Positions 44,787-54,619 of a DNA stretch of 64,000 nt are shown here, piece by piece. Below the pieces are notes generated by a model that was not told the DNA's origin, did not search any database, and saw only the letters and a program-made list of their open reading frames with translations. Within the stretch, counting starts at the first letter, position 1; the number at the start of each line of letters is the position of its first letter. The translations under genes were made by a program, and so were the position numbers. Source of the DNA: Pseudomonas svalbardensis (lineage in GTDB: Bacteria > Pseudomonadota > Gammaproteobacteria > Pseudomonadales > Pseudomonadaceae); contig NZ_CP125619.1 in assembly GCF_030053115.1 (NCBI RefSeq), positions 3,235,501 through 3,299,500 of the forward strand, read 5' to 3'.

Positions 44787-46064
44787 TTGTTGTGCTGCGC
44801 ACTAAAACCGCGCAAGGAAGACATCATCGCTCGCCATCATTCAAGGATTAAAATCCTTTCGATCTTCGGTACCCGTCCAGAAGCCATCAAGATGGCGCCT
44901 TTAGTCAAAGCCCTCGCTGCGGAACCTGGCATTCATTCGCAGATATGCATCACCGGCCAACATCAAAGCATGCTTAAACAGGTGCTGGATCTGTTCGACC
45001 TCAAGGCCGATCACACCCTCGATGTGATGACGCCGCACCAGTCGCTCAACTCGTTGACCGCGGCGCTATACGGGGCGATTGACCCTGTGCTGGAAATGAC
45101 CCGCCCGGACCGGGTGCTGGTACACGGCGACACCACGTCAGCCATGGTTGCCTCAATGGCTGCGTTCCATCGACGCATCCCGGTCGGTCACGTCGAAGCA
45201 GGACTGCGAACCGGCGATATCTACAGCCCATGGCCAGAAGAAATGAACCGCCGCTGCATCGACCTCGGTGCGGACATGCTGTTTGCGCCGACCCACGAAT
45301 CGCGCCAGAACCTGCTCGACGAACGCCTTCAAGGTCGCGCCTTCGTGACCGGCAATACGGTGATTGACGCTTTGCAGATGACGGCGCGGCGCATTGAGCA
45401 AGACGCTGACCTGCGGGCAAGCCTGGACCAACAGTTCTCGTTCCTGCAAGCCGGCCGCAAGGTTCTGCTGGTGACCGGGCATCGCCGGGAAAACTTTGGC
45501 GAAGGCTTCCTGGATATCTGCAAGGCCTTGAGCCATCTGGCGCGGCGCACTGATATCCAGATCGTCTATCCGGTGCACTTGAACCCCAATGTCATGGGCC
45601 CGGTCACCGAGCAACTGGGCGATCTGCCCAACGTGCACCTGATCAAGCCGCTGGACTACCTGGCCTTCGTGCGCCTGATGCAACGTGCGCATGTGATCCT
45701 CACCGACTCCGGTGGCGTGCAGGAAGAAGCGCCGTCGCTGGGCAAACCGGTGCTGGTGATGCGCGATGTGACTGAACGCCCCGAAGCTGTCGCCGCGGGC
45801 ACCGTTCGCCTGGTCGGCACCTCGCCGGACTCGATCATCGCTGGCGTCAACGCACTGTTCGATGACGACCTGCTGTGGCGCCGATGTTCCCAGGCGGCCA
45901 ATCCTTACGGTGATGGCAAGGCCAGTGCGCGCATCGTCGATGCCCTGATGGGCCGTCCGGTCGATGATTTCGTCGTGACTGGGGTGCGATTGCCCAAGTT
46001 CCTGCACTACCCGTCAGGGCTACCTGAACCCGAGAAAAGTCTCCCGGCTTTCACCTCTCTATAA
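44787..46064 (+). CDS. wecB: UDP-N-acetylglucosamine 2-epimerase (non-hydrolysing), WecB-type
   Basis: About 380-425 residues. Signature ILSIFGTRPEAIKMAPLVKA, HGDTTSAMVASMAAFH, the catalytic region GHVEAGLRTGDIYSPWPEEM, TGHRRENFGEGF and TDSGGVQEEAPSLGKPVLVM. It makes UDP-ManNAc. In E. coli WecB supplies ManNAc to the NfrA/NfrB polysaccharide, matching the genes downstream. No ATG or GTG start is available in frame between the stop at 44748 and the conserved core; TTG 44787 or 44790 are possible but lack a ribosome site, while AAGGA at 44814 points to a rare AUC/AUU start nearby. The exact start is unresolved. Confidence 0.85.
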   Translation: MLCCALKPRKEDIIARHHSRIKILSIFGTRPEAIKMAPLVKALAAEPGIHSQICITGQHQSMLKQVLDLFDLKADHTLDVMTPHQSLNSLTAALYGAIDPVLEMTRPDRVLVHGDTTSAMVASMAAFHRRIPVGHVEAGLRTGDIYSPWPEEMNRRCIDLGADMLFAPTHESRQNLLDERLQGRAFVTGNTVIDALQMTARRIEQDADLRASLDQQFSFLQAGRKVLLVTGHRRENFGEGFLDICKALSHLARRTDIQIVYPVHLNPNVMGPVTEQLGDLPNVHLIKPLDYLAFVRLMQRAHVILTDSGGVQEEAPSLGKPVLVMRDVTERPEAVAAGTVRLVGTSPDSIIAGVNALFDDDLLWRRCSQAANPYGDGKASARIVDALMGRPVDDFVVTGVRLPKFLHYPSGLPEPEKSLPAFTSL

Positions 46065-46105
46065 ACCAAACCGCTCCTCCCCTTATCAGCTCGAGATCTA
46101 CCTGA

Positions 46106-48319
46106 ATGAAGTCTTCCGTTGCCATCCATACGGGCACGCTCAGCGCCCTTGCCTGTGGCGTGAGCCTGCTCGCGCTCATGCCGACTTTCGCTCTGGCCGC
46201 GGACAGCCCGCTCACCCAGGCGATCAACCGACTCAACGCCGACACGCGACAAGAGCGTGAGATCCGCTTGAGCGATCTGGGGATCGATGCACCGATCATC
46301 CTCGGCTCCACCGACGCCCGACGCGAGCTGTATCTTCCCGTGCCAGCGGGCGTGCCGCTGACAGACGCCACACTGAATTTCGACGCCAGTTACCTCAATG
46401 GCGAAGGTGGACGCAACACGCTGCTGCTGTCGCTAGACGGCTATCCGGTACGCGCCGAAGGGCTCAGCGAAGTCCAAGGTGATGCCAGCACCACACTGGG
46501 CGTGGGCAAGCAAGCGCGTGATAGCGGTTCGCTGCGTCTGGGCATTGCCTGGTCGTCAGTCGTGTCCCGTGTGTTGTGCGAAGACGAACGCGCGATCGGC
46601 AATGTATTGCGTATCGAACCGGACACCCGCCTCAATTACAGCTACGACGCCAGCCAGTTACAGGACGTCGGCGCCGCCTGGACGGCACTGCCCGGTAAAC
46701 CGGGAATCATGGTCGCGCCGGGCACCTTGTCCGCCGACAGCTACGATGCGGCCTGGCGTCTCGGTGTCGCACTGGAGCGGATTGGCAAGCACAGCCGCGT
46801 TCTGCCCTTCCCCGCCGTACAAGACACTGTCGACCTGACCAGCCTGCGCATCCCGGCCGAACTGCTGGCTATTCCAGCGTTTGCCAGCCTCAATGGCAAA
46901 GGCCCGCACGTTCTGGCCGACCCGGCGCAAATCGGTGCGCTGTTGATGTTGGGGCAAACGCCGAACCTCCAGGCGGATCTGGCAATCAACGACCCGCAAC
47001 TGCTCAAAGCCGTCAACGAATCGCTGGACGCGCTGCAGAGCCAGATTCAAGGCCTCGACGCCACAGCCGCCAACGCCTTCGCGCAATGGCGTGATCGGCA
47101 TATCAATGCAGGTCTGGCCGCCACCGGCACTGACAACGTGCGCCTGGCATTGCTGGGCACCCGCCCGGTGCTGATGATCGCGCCGCAAGCAACCGGTAAG
47201 GCGCTGGCCCTGTTCAGCACGGCCTGGAACGCACTGGCACGCAGCCGCCAATTGACGGTCAGCGAAGCACAAATGCCATTGAGCGCCGACGGTCGTGTGG
47301 CCTTGTCGCGCCTGGGCGGAAATCCCGGCGCCATTGATGTGCTGGCCAAATCCGACTGGAGCACTTCGTTCCCTCTGGGCAGCGTGGCCTACGACGGTCG
47401 TCTGCCGGTGAAGGCGGTAGTCGATGTGTCTGCCGCACCCGGTGCCTCGGACACCGCGCCGGTGGCCTCGCTGTTTCTCAACGATTACCTGATTGGCGCG
47501 CAACAGCTCGTGGCCAACGGTGAACAGCAACGCATCGAAGCACGTATCCCGCGTTACGCCCTCGGTTCGAAGAACGTGCTGCGCGTTTCGTTCCAGCGTC
47601 AGCCAGTCAGCGATCGTTGCCTGGAAACGCCACAGGCGTTCCCGGTCTCGGTGCTCCCGACCAGCCACATCGTGCTGGATAAAACAGCCCTGGGTGATGA
47701 CTTCTCCGGCATGGCAGCGCGCTTTGCCATGGACACGCAAATCCTCGTGCCACAGGCCTACCTCGAGCATCCGGCGAGCAGTTTGCCACAGGTGATTTCG
47801 GTGGCCGACGCCGTCGGTGTTTCGCCGCTGCGGGCGCAACTGAAGGTCAGTGCCGACCCGAAAGCCTCGGTCACACCGGACAAAGCCTTCCTCGCCTTCG
47901 AGCTGCCGATCAAGGACAGCAAAGAGTCGGTGCAGGTTGATGAGCAGGGTCGCCTGCGCATCAATCACAAGGATCAGGTGTTGCTGGACGTGCATCCCCT
48001 CAACCACCTGGCCTCGTTGCAAGTGGTGGATGCCGGCGGCCAGCACGGTCTGGTCTATCGCGCCCTGGGCAATGACGCGCCACGCTTTGCCAGGCAGATT
48101 CTGCTCACCCGCGGCGACGTGGCCATCCTCGGTGACAACGGTGCACTAACCACCTTCGACACCCAAGACCCAAGCGGCAGCCAATTGATCGACAACGAAG
48201 AACCCAAGGGCCTGGACGCCTGGCGCAAGCCGTCGCTGTTGTGGCTGATTCCGGGTGGCATCTTGTTGGTCCTCATCCTGTTGCTGGCCGGCCGTAACGC
48301 CCGTCGCAATCGCCAGTAA
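46106..48319 (+). CDS. BcsB-like cellulose-synthase regulatory subunit homologue
   Basis: 737 residues, periplasmic with a signal peptide (ALA cleavage at ~31) and a C-terminal membrane anchor (WLIPGGILLVLILLLAGRN). Features shared with BcsB include the N-terminal jelly-roll-like repeat (LGIDAPIILGSTDARRELYL, FDASYLNGEGGRNTLLLSLD), a second carbohydrate-binding-like unit (ASLFLNDYLIGAQQLVANGE) and RYALGSKNVLRVSFQRQPVS. In cellulose synthases BcsB guides the nascent chain from the inner-membrane synthase into the periplasm. Here it is 12 bp upstream of an NfrB-type synthase, so it probably plays the same part for a ManNAc-containing polymer. Confidence 0.82.
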   Translation: MKSSVAIHTGTLSALACGVSLLALMPTFALAADSPLTQAINRLNADTRQEREIRLSDLGIDAPIILGSTDARRELYLPVPAGVPLTDATLNFDASYLNGEGGRNTLLLSLDGYPVRAEGLSEVQGDASTTLGVGKQARDSGSLRLGIAWSSVVSRVLCEDERAIGNVLRIEPDTRLNYSYDASQLQDVGAAWTALPGKPGIMVAPGTLSADSYDAAWRLGVALERIGKHSRVLPFPAVQDTVDLTSLRIPAELLAIPAFASLNGKGPHVLADPAQIGALLMLGQTPNLQADLAINDPQLLKAVNESLDALQSQIQGLDATAANAFAQWRDRHINAGLAATGTDNVRLALLGTRPVLMIAPQATGKALALFSTAWNALARSRQLTVSEAQMPLSADGRVALSRLGGNPGAIDVLAKSDWSTSFPLGSVAYDGRLPVKAVVDVSAAPGASDTAPVASLFLNDYLIGAQQLVANGEQQRIEARIPRYALGSKNVLRVSFQRQPVSDRCLETPQAFPVSVLPTSHIVLDKTALGDDFSGMAARFAMDTQILVPQAYLEHPASSLPQVISVADAVGVSPLRAQLKVSADPKASVTPDKAFLAFELPIKDSKESVQVDEQGRLRINHKDQVLLDVHPLNHLASLQVVDAGGQHGLVYRALGNDAPRFARQILLTRGDVAILGDNGALTTFDTQDPSGSQLIDNEEPKGLDAWRKPSLLWLIPGGILLVLILLLAGRNARRNRQ

Positions 48320-48331
48320 CGGAAACTTTCG

Positions 48332-50446
48332 ATGACGTCGCTTTATTGGCCCTATTGGCTGGCCCACTACTACAGCTTCCTGGAAATCTCGACCATCGTG
48401 ATCGCGGTGCTGATCCTGATCTCCAGCCTGGACGATCTGTTCATTGACCTGTGGTACTGGTCTCGCCGCCTGTTTCGCAAGTTCACCGTGGATCGCAAAT
48501 ACCGGCCGCTGACCGCCGAGCAACTGATGGCCCGGGATGAACAGCCGTTGGCGATCATGGTCCCGGCCTGGCTGGAATATGACGTCATCGCACCGATGAT
48601 CGAGAACATGGTGTCGACCCTGGATTACCAGAACTATGTCGTCTTCGTCGGCACCTACATCAATGACCAGCGCACCATCGATGAAGTGGAACGCATGCGT
48701 CGGCGCTACAAGCAGCTGCATCGCGTGGAAGTCCCGCATGCCGGGCCGACCTGCAAGGCCGACTGCCTGAACTGGGTGATCCAGGCGATCTTCCTGCACG
48801 AGAAAACCCACGGCATGACCTTCGCCGGCGTTGTATTGCACGACAGCGAAGACGTTCTGCACCCGCTGGAGTTGCGGCTGTTCAACTACTTGCTGCCGCG
48901 CAAGGACATGATCCAGTTGCCCGTGGTTTCGCTGGAGCGCAACTGGTACGAATGGGTGGCTGGTACCTACATGGACGAATTCGCCGAATGGCATGGCAAG
49001 GATTTGGTGGTGCGTGAAAGCATGACCGACACGGTGCCGTCTGCCGGGGTCGGCACCTGTTTCTCCCACCGCGCCCTGCGCGTGCTGGCCGGGGAAACCC
49101 AGAACCAGCCGTTCAACACCGACAGCCTCACCGAGGACTACGACGTTGGCGCTCGCCTGGCCAAGGTCGGCATGAACGCAATCTTCGTGCGCTTCCCGGT
49201 GCAGTTTCGCGTGCTGCGTAAATCATGGTTTCGCAAGCCTTACGAATCGACTCTGAAGATGCCGTTGTGCGTGCGGGAATTCTTTCCCGATACCTTCCGT
49301 ACCGCGTTCCGCCAGAAAGCCCGCTGGACACTGGGCATTGGCCTGCAAGGCTGGGAGCAAATGGGCTGGAACGGTTCGCTGGCCAACCGTTATCTGCTGT
49401 TTCGTGACCGCAAGGGCGTGGTGACGGCGTTCGTCAGCATCATCGCCTACGTGATTCTGGTGCAGCTGCTGGGCCTGGTCATCCTGCGCCAGAGTGGCCT
49501 GTGGGATGTGAGCTTCCCGACGCCGTTTGAAACCAACGGCTTCATCAAATACCTGCTACTGGCCAACGGTACCGCGCTGGCCTGGCGTATCGCGCACCGC
49601 TGCTATTTCACCACCGTGCTGTACGGCTGGCAGCATGGATTGTTGTCCATCCCACGCATGGTAGTGGGCAACTTCGTCAACTTCATGGCCGCCTCCCGCG
49701 CCTGGCGCATGTTCATCGTCGGCAAGGTAATGAACCGCAAACTGGTGTGGGACAAGACCATGCACGACTTCCCGTCCACCGACCTGGTTGCCTTCGCACC
49801 GCGTAAGTTGGGCAGCGTGTTGCTGTCCTGGCAGGCGATCAACGAAACCGACCTGCAAAGCGCCCTCGACGAACAGAAAACCCGGCACATGCCATTGGGG
49901 CGGATCTTGCTCAGCAATGGCTGGCTGGACGACGAGACACTGGCGGAAGCCATCGCCTTCCAGAACGATCTGCCGCGGGTGTTCGATGTGGCCGCCAAGG
50001 CACGAGGCTCGGTCCTGACGCTGGACGATGAATTCGCTCTGCGCTGGCGGGTGGTGCCGGTTGGCTTGAATGCCGACGGCCGAGCACAACTTGCCGTGGC
50101 CAGCCCGTTGCCGGCCGAAGGTCTGCAACAAGTCAGCGATGTACTGGGCAGCGAACCGGTGCAGCTGATTGCCCGGGAAAGCGAAATCGTCGCGCAGTTG
50201 CGTCAACTGAACGTGCGCGAAGACCAGTCCGTACCGGATGCCCGCGCGCCACTGCTGGGTGACTTGTTGATCGAAATGGGCCTGCTGGATCGCGACGTAT
50301 TCAATCGCACCATGTTGCAGTACCGCCCGCAGCGTCACGGACGCATCGGCGACTATCTGGTCGACAGCGGCGTGCTGCCCCGCGCCACCATCGAAAAGGC
50401 TGTGGCGCGTCAGCACAGCCACTACCCTGCGGAGCTTCCGGCATGA
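48332..50446 (+). CDS. nfrB: NfrB-like processive glycosyltransferase with c-di-GMP-binding MshEN domains
   Basis: 704 residues. Two N-terminal helices frame residues 18-35, followed by the GT2 core: MVPAWLEYDVI, VVLHDSEDVLHPLELR (DxxD, Asp171/Asp174), SLTEDYDVGARL (TED) and RQKARWTLGIGLQGWEQMGW (Q-x-x-RW). More helices lie at 355-425. The C-terminal third has two MshEN/GspE-N-like modules, RKLGSVLLSWQAINETDLQS with PLGRILLSNGWLDDETLAEA, and LLGDLLIEMGLLDRDVFNRT with RIGDYLVDSGVLPRATIEKA. Such modules bind c-di-GMP. E. coli NfrB is c-di-GMP-dependent, so the same control is expected here. Confidence 0.88.
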   Translation: MTSLYWPYWLAHYYSFLEISTIVIAVLILISSLDDLFIDLWYWSRRLFRKFTVDRKYRPLTAEQLMARDEQPLAIMVPAWLEYDVIAPMIENMVSTLDYQNYVVFVGTYINDQRTIDEVERMRRRYKQLHRVEVPHAGPTCKADCLNWVIQAIFLHEKTHGMTFAGVVLHDSEDVLHPLELRLFNYLLPRKDMIQLPVVSLERNWYEWVAGTYMDEFAEWHGKDLVVRESMTDTVPSAGVGTCFSHRALRVLAGETQNQPFNTDSLTEDYDVGARLAKVGMNAIFVRFPVQFRVLRKSWFRKPYESTLKMPLCVREFFPDTFRTAFRQKARWTLGIGLQGWEQMGWNGSLANRYLLFRDRKGVVTAFVSIIAYVILVQLLGLVILRQSGLWDVSFPTPFETNGFIKYLLLANGTALAWRIAHRCYFTTVLYGWQHGLLSIPRMVVGNFVNFMAASRAWRMFIVGKVMNRKLVWDKTMHDFPSTDLVAFAPRKLGSVLLSWQAINETDLQSALDEQKTRHMPLGRILLSNGWLDDETLAEAIAFQNDLPRVFDVAAKARGSVLTLDDEFALRWRVVPVGLNADGRAQLAVASPLPAEGLQQVSDVLGSEPVQLIARESEIVAQLRQLNVREDQSVPDARAPLLGDLLIEMGLLDRDVFNRTMLQYRPQRHGRIGDYLVDSGVLPRATIEKAVARQHSHYPAELPA

Positions 50447-52986
50447 ACCGCCCCTTCCTGACCCTCATGGCCACGGGGCTAAGCCTGTTACCTGGGCTTG
50501 CTCTTGCCGAGACGTTGCCGCTGCCGTTGACCGGCCCGGCCTATGTCACCGCCAACGAGGCCTACAGCGCCTACGAGCGCAAAGATTACGACCTGGCCAT
50601 CGCCAAGGCCCGCGAAGCCTTGCGTCAGCGGGCTGACATCACCCGCTTGAACACCTTGATTGTGCTGGCTCAGCGCGACAAGGAACTGCGTGATCATCCC
50701 AAACGCTACCCCCAGTCGCGTCAGGCCCCAGGCTTCGGCGCCGCGGCCCAGGCGTTCAAGGCCTACGATCGCGATGACTTCGGCACGGCTGCCCAATCGG
50801 CACGCAAAGCCATCGCCCAGGCGCCCAAACGCATGGATTATCGATTGCTGCTGATCGAGTCCTTGCAGCGCCAACAGCACTTGCAGGAAGCGGATCAAGC
50901 CACCACCCAGGCGCTTGCCGTGTTCCCGGACGACGATACCTTGCTGATGCGTCGCGAAGCGATTCGTCGTCAATTGGCCGCCCCGCTGGCGGTTGAGGGT
51001 TATCGTGCCCTGGAGCAAGGCCAAGTGTCCCTGGCCGTGGACCAGGCCAGAAAAGCCGTCGCCTGGGCTCCGGAAATCGGCGCCAATCAGCAACTGCTGA
51101 TCAGTGCCCTGCTCACTGCCAAGGATTACCCTGCTGCAGAACGGGCCGCGTCAGGCGCACTGGCTCAGGACGACGGTGAAATCGCACCGTGGATTCTGCG
51201 CAGCTACGCCCGTGATCGTCAGGGCAAAACTCAGGCAGCCCAGGCTGACCTGAATCACGCGCTGGCCATCGATGGCCTGCTGGAAGCGGAAACCCGTGAC
51301 ATTCGCTTTTTCGCCGCGGACGCTGCACTGGCGCATGACGAGCCTCAACAAGCGCTCGATCATCTGCAATCACTGGCCGACGATGAAGGCGGTGAAGTGG
51401 CCCGCAGACGCACCGCCGCCCGAATGGCGTTGCGGCAGAAAAACAACGGCGCGAACGTTATTGCCCACTTCCCTGCTCCGGCCTTGAACTGTCAGGAAAC
51501 GGCCTTCGGCCTGGTCTGTGATATCTGGCCGGGCAACCAGCGTGATGGCGGAACCGACATGGCCGGCCAAGCCTACGCGGCCCTGGCCCGCAAAGACCCT
51601 GCGACGGCGGTTGCCCTGGCGAACGAAGCCATTGCCCGCGCGCCACAGAATCCGGCGTACCGCCGACTGCTGGTCAGCGCCCTGAGTGATCAGAAACGTG
51701 TGCCCGAAGCCATCGCAGCAGCCAGCGAAGGTCTCAAGCTCACGGGCGATGATGCTCGTCTGCTCGCCCAGCGCGGCCGTCTGCGTCAGCAATCGGGTGA
51801 CGATGCCGGGGCGCGCAAGGACTTCACCCAGGCACTGGCACTGGCCAGCCTTCCCGCTTACGAAGAAGCCAGTCTGTATGCCGCCATCGGCCAGCGCCGA
51901 ACCGCGCGCGAACGGCTGCAACAAGCGCGGGACACGGGCGAACTGGAATCGATGAGCGACCTGCAGATCGCTTATTTGTCGGTCCAGGCCGGAGACGATG
52001 ACGGTGCCCACACTTCGTTCCGCAAGGCTGATGCCGACACCCGACTTACGCCGACGGCGACCCAGGACGCGGCCTACAACGCCATGCGGGTCAATGACGA
52101 CGAGCAAGCCGTCACCTATTTCAAGCGAGTCATCGACGCAAAAAATGCCGGTGAACTCGACATGTCCCCACAGCAACTGTTCGACACCCGTCGCGCGGTG
52201 GCCGATGTGTCGCGCACCTGGGGTTTGACCAGCACCACCAGTTATCGCGGTAACAGTTCGAGCAGTGGTCTGAGTGCAGCCCCGAGTAGCGGCAGCAACA
52301 GCAATGACAGCCTGCAAAACAGCACCGAGCTTTCCTGGCGTCCCTTGGGCTATCGCAACGCACGTTTTGTCGAACTCTACGGACGCATCACCGACACGCT
52401 GTGGAGCAAGAACGGCGATTCGGATACCGGTCTCGATGCGCTGCAAGGCGCCGTGGGTGTCCGGGTCAAACCCTTCACATCGCTGAACGTGATGGCCGCC
52501 GTCGAGCGTACATTCCCCTTGGGATCGTCGGACGTCGACGGTGACTGGCTGGTGCGTCTGGGCTACGGCTCAAGCATCGGGACCGATCTGCGGGTGGATG
52601 CCTCCAGTTGGTGGACCTCGCAGTTGTTCGCTGAAGCCGGTCATTACGTCAACGACTCGCGCGACTACTTCAACAGCGAATGGCAGGTGGGTCGCAGCTA
52701 CGCCATCGGCGGCACAGGCTCGCGCTGGGTGAGTTTCCCCCATGTCGTGGCCGCGTTCGACTACGACTCCAAGATGAACAGCAAGACGGACACCGACGGC
52801 AGTACGGACTCATCATCGGGCAAGGCCGGCGGCGTTGGTATCGGTAACAACGTCCGATACTGGTTCCGCGAAGATGCGTACAACGCCCCCCGTTCCTATG
52901 TGGACTTTTCTCTGCAGTACCGCGTGAAGGTGCTGGGCGATGACCGCGCCGAAGGCGTGTTCGCTCGCCTGACTTATTCCTATTGA
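50443..52986 (+). CDS. nfrA: NfrA-like TPR outer-membrane protein
   Basis: 847 residues with a signal peptide (ALA-ETLPLPL, ~22). TPR-like helical repeats span about 30-560 (for example ANEAYSAYERKDYDLAIAKA, AAQAFKAYDRDDFGTAAQSA). The C-terminal ~270 residues match the phage-N4 adsorption protein A C-terminal domain: ELSWRPLGYRNARFVELYGR, RTFPLGSSDVDGDWLVRLGY and the last strand GVFARLTYSY, a beta barrel. It would export the polymer across the outer membrane, as BcsC/PgaA do. It overlaps nfrB by 4 bp (ATGA). In E. coli it is the phage N4 receptor component. Confidence 0.88.
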   Translation: MNRPFLTLMATGLSLLPGLALAETLPLPLTGPAYVTANEAYSAYERKDYDLAIAKAREALRQRADITRLNTLIVLAQRDKELRDHPKRYPQSRQAPGFGAAAQAFKAYDRDDFGTAAQSARKAIAQAPKRMDYRLLLIESLQRQQHLQEADQATTQALAVFPDDDTLLMRREAIRRQLAAPLAVEGYRALEQGQVSLAVDQARKAVAWAPEIGANQQLLISALLTAKDYPAAERAASGALAQDDGEIAPWILRSYARDRQGKTQAAQADLNHALAIDGLLEAETRDIRFFAADAALAHDEPQQALDHLQSLADDEGGEVARRRTAARMALRQKNNGANVIAHFPAPALNCQETAFGLVCDIWPGNQRDGGTDMAGQAYAALARKDPATAVALANEAIARAPQNPAYRRLLVSALSDQKRVPEAIAAASEGLKLTGDDARLLAQRGRLRQQSGDDAGARKDFTQALALASLPAYEEASLYAAIGQRRTARERLQQARDTGELESMSDLQIAYLSVQAGDDDGAHTSFRKADADTRLTPTATQDAAYNAMRVNDDEQAVTYFKRVIDAKNAGELDMSPQQLFDTRRAVADVSRTWGLTSTTSYRGNSSSSGLSAAPSSGSNSNDSLQNSTELSWRPLGYRNARFVELYGRITDTLWSKNGDSDTGLDALQGAVGVRVKPFTSLNVMAAVERTFPLGSSDVDGDWLVRLGYGSSIGTDLRVDASSWWTSQLFAEAGHYVNDSRDYFNSEWQVGRSYAIGGTGSRWVSFPHVVAAFDYDSKMNSKTDTDGSTDSSSGKAGGVGIGNNVRYWFREDAYNAPRSYVDFSLQYRVKVLGDDRAEGVFARLTYSY

Positions 52987-52994
52987 GGGCTTAC

Positions 52995-53648
52995 ATGAAC
53001 GTTCGAATGTGTTTGTGGCTGGGTCTTGGCCTGGTCCCGATGTGGGCACAGGCCGCCCCTGAAATCGCCCAGCTGTATGCGCCAAAACTGCCCGAGGGTT
53101 CCGCCTGGGTGCGGGTGGTCAATCCCAGCGATACCGCCATGCAAGTCCAGGTGGGCCAAGGCCCGAGTTTTGCCCTTGCCGCACAGACCGCAGTGGCCAG
53201 CCCCTTTCAGGTCGTGGACTCGCGACAGCCGTTGCACGTGACCGTCAATGGTCGCGAGATAAAAGGCCTCAGCGCACCAAAAAGTGCGTGGGTCACGCTG
53301 ATTCTCGACAGCGACCCGGCACGGGCGCCGCGCCTGGTCATCGACCCGCCGCTGCGCGGTAAAGACCTGCGCGCCGAACTCAATGTCTACAACCTGGTCA
53401 ACGGTTGCGAAAAAGCCGAGGTCAAACTCGCCAACGGTGCTCCTGTGTTCAACCAGCTGCCGTTCAACGGACAAGCCCAGCGCACGATCAACCCGGTGCA
53501 GGCGACGCTGGTTGCCAGCTGCAATGAGAACGCGAGCCTGCCGATGAAGCTCGCGCCCTTCAGGGCCGGCGATCGTTATAGCCTGTTCCTGGTCGGCTCT
53601 CGCCAGGCGCCACGCCTGATTGGCCTTGTCGACCAGACCGCGCCATGA
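52995..53648 (+). CDS. AlgF-like periplasmic polysaccharide-acetylation protein
   Basis: 217 residues, signal peptide ending near AQA (residue ~20). LYAPKLPEGSAWVRVVNPSD, then APRLVIDPPLRGKDLRAELN and NPVQATLVASC correspond to AlgF segments (LYGPxxPxGSxFVRVYN, EEPPFKNKQKALVRVQNL, NPVKVNL). AlgF is an adaptor in alginate O-acetylation. The gene follows nfrA after 8 bp and overlaps the AlgJ-like gene by 4 bp, so the polymer of this locus is probably O-acetylated. Confidence 0.78.
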   Translation: MNVRMCLWLGLGLVPMWAQAAPEIAQLYAPKLPEGSAWVRVVNPSDTAMQVQVGQGPSFALAAQTAVASPFQVVDSRQPLHVTVNGREIKGLSAPKSAWVTLILDSDPARAPRLVIDPPLRGKDLRAELNVYNLVNGCEKAEVKLANGAPVFNQLPFNGQAQRTINPVQATLVASCNENASLPMKLAPFRAGDRYSLFLVGSRQAPRLIGLVDQTAP

Positions 53649-54619
53649 CCCTTCACTTGAAATCTCGCCTGCCGTTTCCCGCCATGATCGGCGGTTTGTT
53701 GTTGAGCCTGTCGGTCACCTGCATTCAAGCGGCCTCCGCGGTAGTCACCGGCGAAAATGGCTGGTTGTTCCCGGCCTGGGAAAGCCTGAACAAGGTCGAC
53801 AACACCGGAGCGGCCCGCAACATTGCGCTGGTCAAGGAACTCCAACAGCACCTTGCTCGGGAGCACATCGGACTCGTCGTGCTGGTGGTGCCGATGAAAG
53901 CGCCGTTTTATGCCGCGCGCCTGCCCGCCGGTCAGACCTTGAGTCCTGCGGTCATGCAGCGCTACGACAACCTGCAAAACGAGCTGACCCAGGCAGGCCT
54001 GACCACGCTGAACATCAAGCCCATCCTGCAACGCACCGAACAAGGCAAACAGACCGCGTTCTACCGCGCCGATTATCACTGGACAGCCTGGAGCGCGGAA
54101 AACACCGCCGATGCCACGGCGCAATTGATCACCGAGCGTTACCGCCTGCAAGGCGAACCCGGCGGCGGCGCAGCGCTGGGCCAGTGGTTCGACCGCCGCG
54201 CGTTCGGCGACCTGGCGAGCAACTTCCTGCCGGCGACCAAGCGCAAGGCAATCGGTCGCGACATCTACACCGTGCGCCATCAGGCAGAGAAGGACCTGTT
54301 GATTGATGACGCACCGGCTCCCGTCCAAGTGATCGGCAACAGCTTTGTCCAGCCCTATTTGGGTTTTACCCAGAAGCTCTCCAATGCCCTGGACCGTCCC
54401 GTCGCACTGACCTGGAACCCCGGCGACGTCGGTCCGTGGGCTACGCTGCTGCAATACCTGGAGTCGGCGGATTTTGCCGAACACAAGCCGCAAGTGATCG
54501 TCTGGCAATTCAACGAGGGCCAGTTCCACCTTGGCCCTGATGGGGCAGCCAACTGGAATGCCAAAGGCGTCACCTCGCTGAGCCAATGGCATCAGCGCAT
54601 CAACAAGGTACTGCCGTGA
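53645..54619 (+). CDS. AlgJ/AlgX-like SGNH O-acetyltransferase
   Basis: 324 residues with an N-terminal signal/anchor (about 10-30). AlgJ hallmarks: GENGWLFPAWES after the signal, DYHWTAWSAE (Asp-x-His of the triad, about residues 141-143) and VIGNSFVQPYLGF (Ser of GxS, about 228). The catalytic triad is therefore complete. Members transfer acetyl groups to exported polysaccharide in the periplasm, receiving acetyl from an MBOAT (AlgI-type) partner that is not encoded in this cluster. Coupled to both neighbours by overlaps. Confidence 0.82.
   Translation: MTLHLKSRLPFPAMIGGLLLSLSVTCIQAASAVVTGENGWLFPAWESLNKVDNTGAARNIALVKELQQHLAREHIGLVVLVVPMKAPFYAARLPAGQTLSPAVMQRYDNLQNELTQAGLTTLNIKPILQRTEQGKQTAFYRADYHWTAWSAENTADATAQLITERYRLQGEPGGGAALGQWFDRRAFGDLASNFLPATKRKAIGRDIYTVRHQAEKDLLIDDAPAPVQVIGNSFVQPYLGFTQKLSNALDRPVALTWNPGDVGPWATLLQYLESADFAEHKPQVIVWQFNEGQFHLGPDGAANWNAKGVTSLSQWHQRINKVLP

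Noticed and set aside
46658..48046. Minus-strand frame of 462 codons opposite the BcsB-like gene
   Set aside because: High-GC antisense shadow; composition rich in His, Gln and Arg, with no domain.
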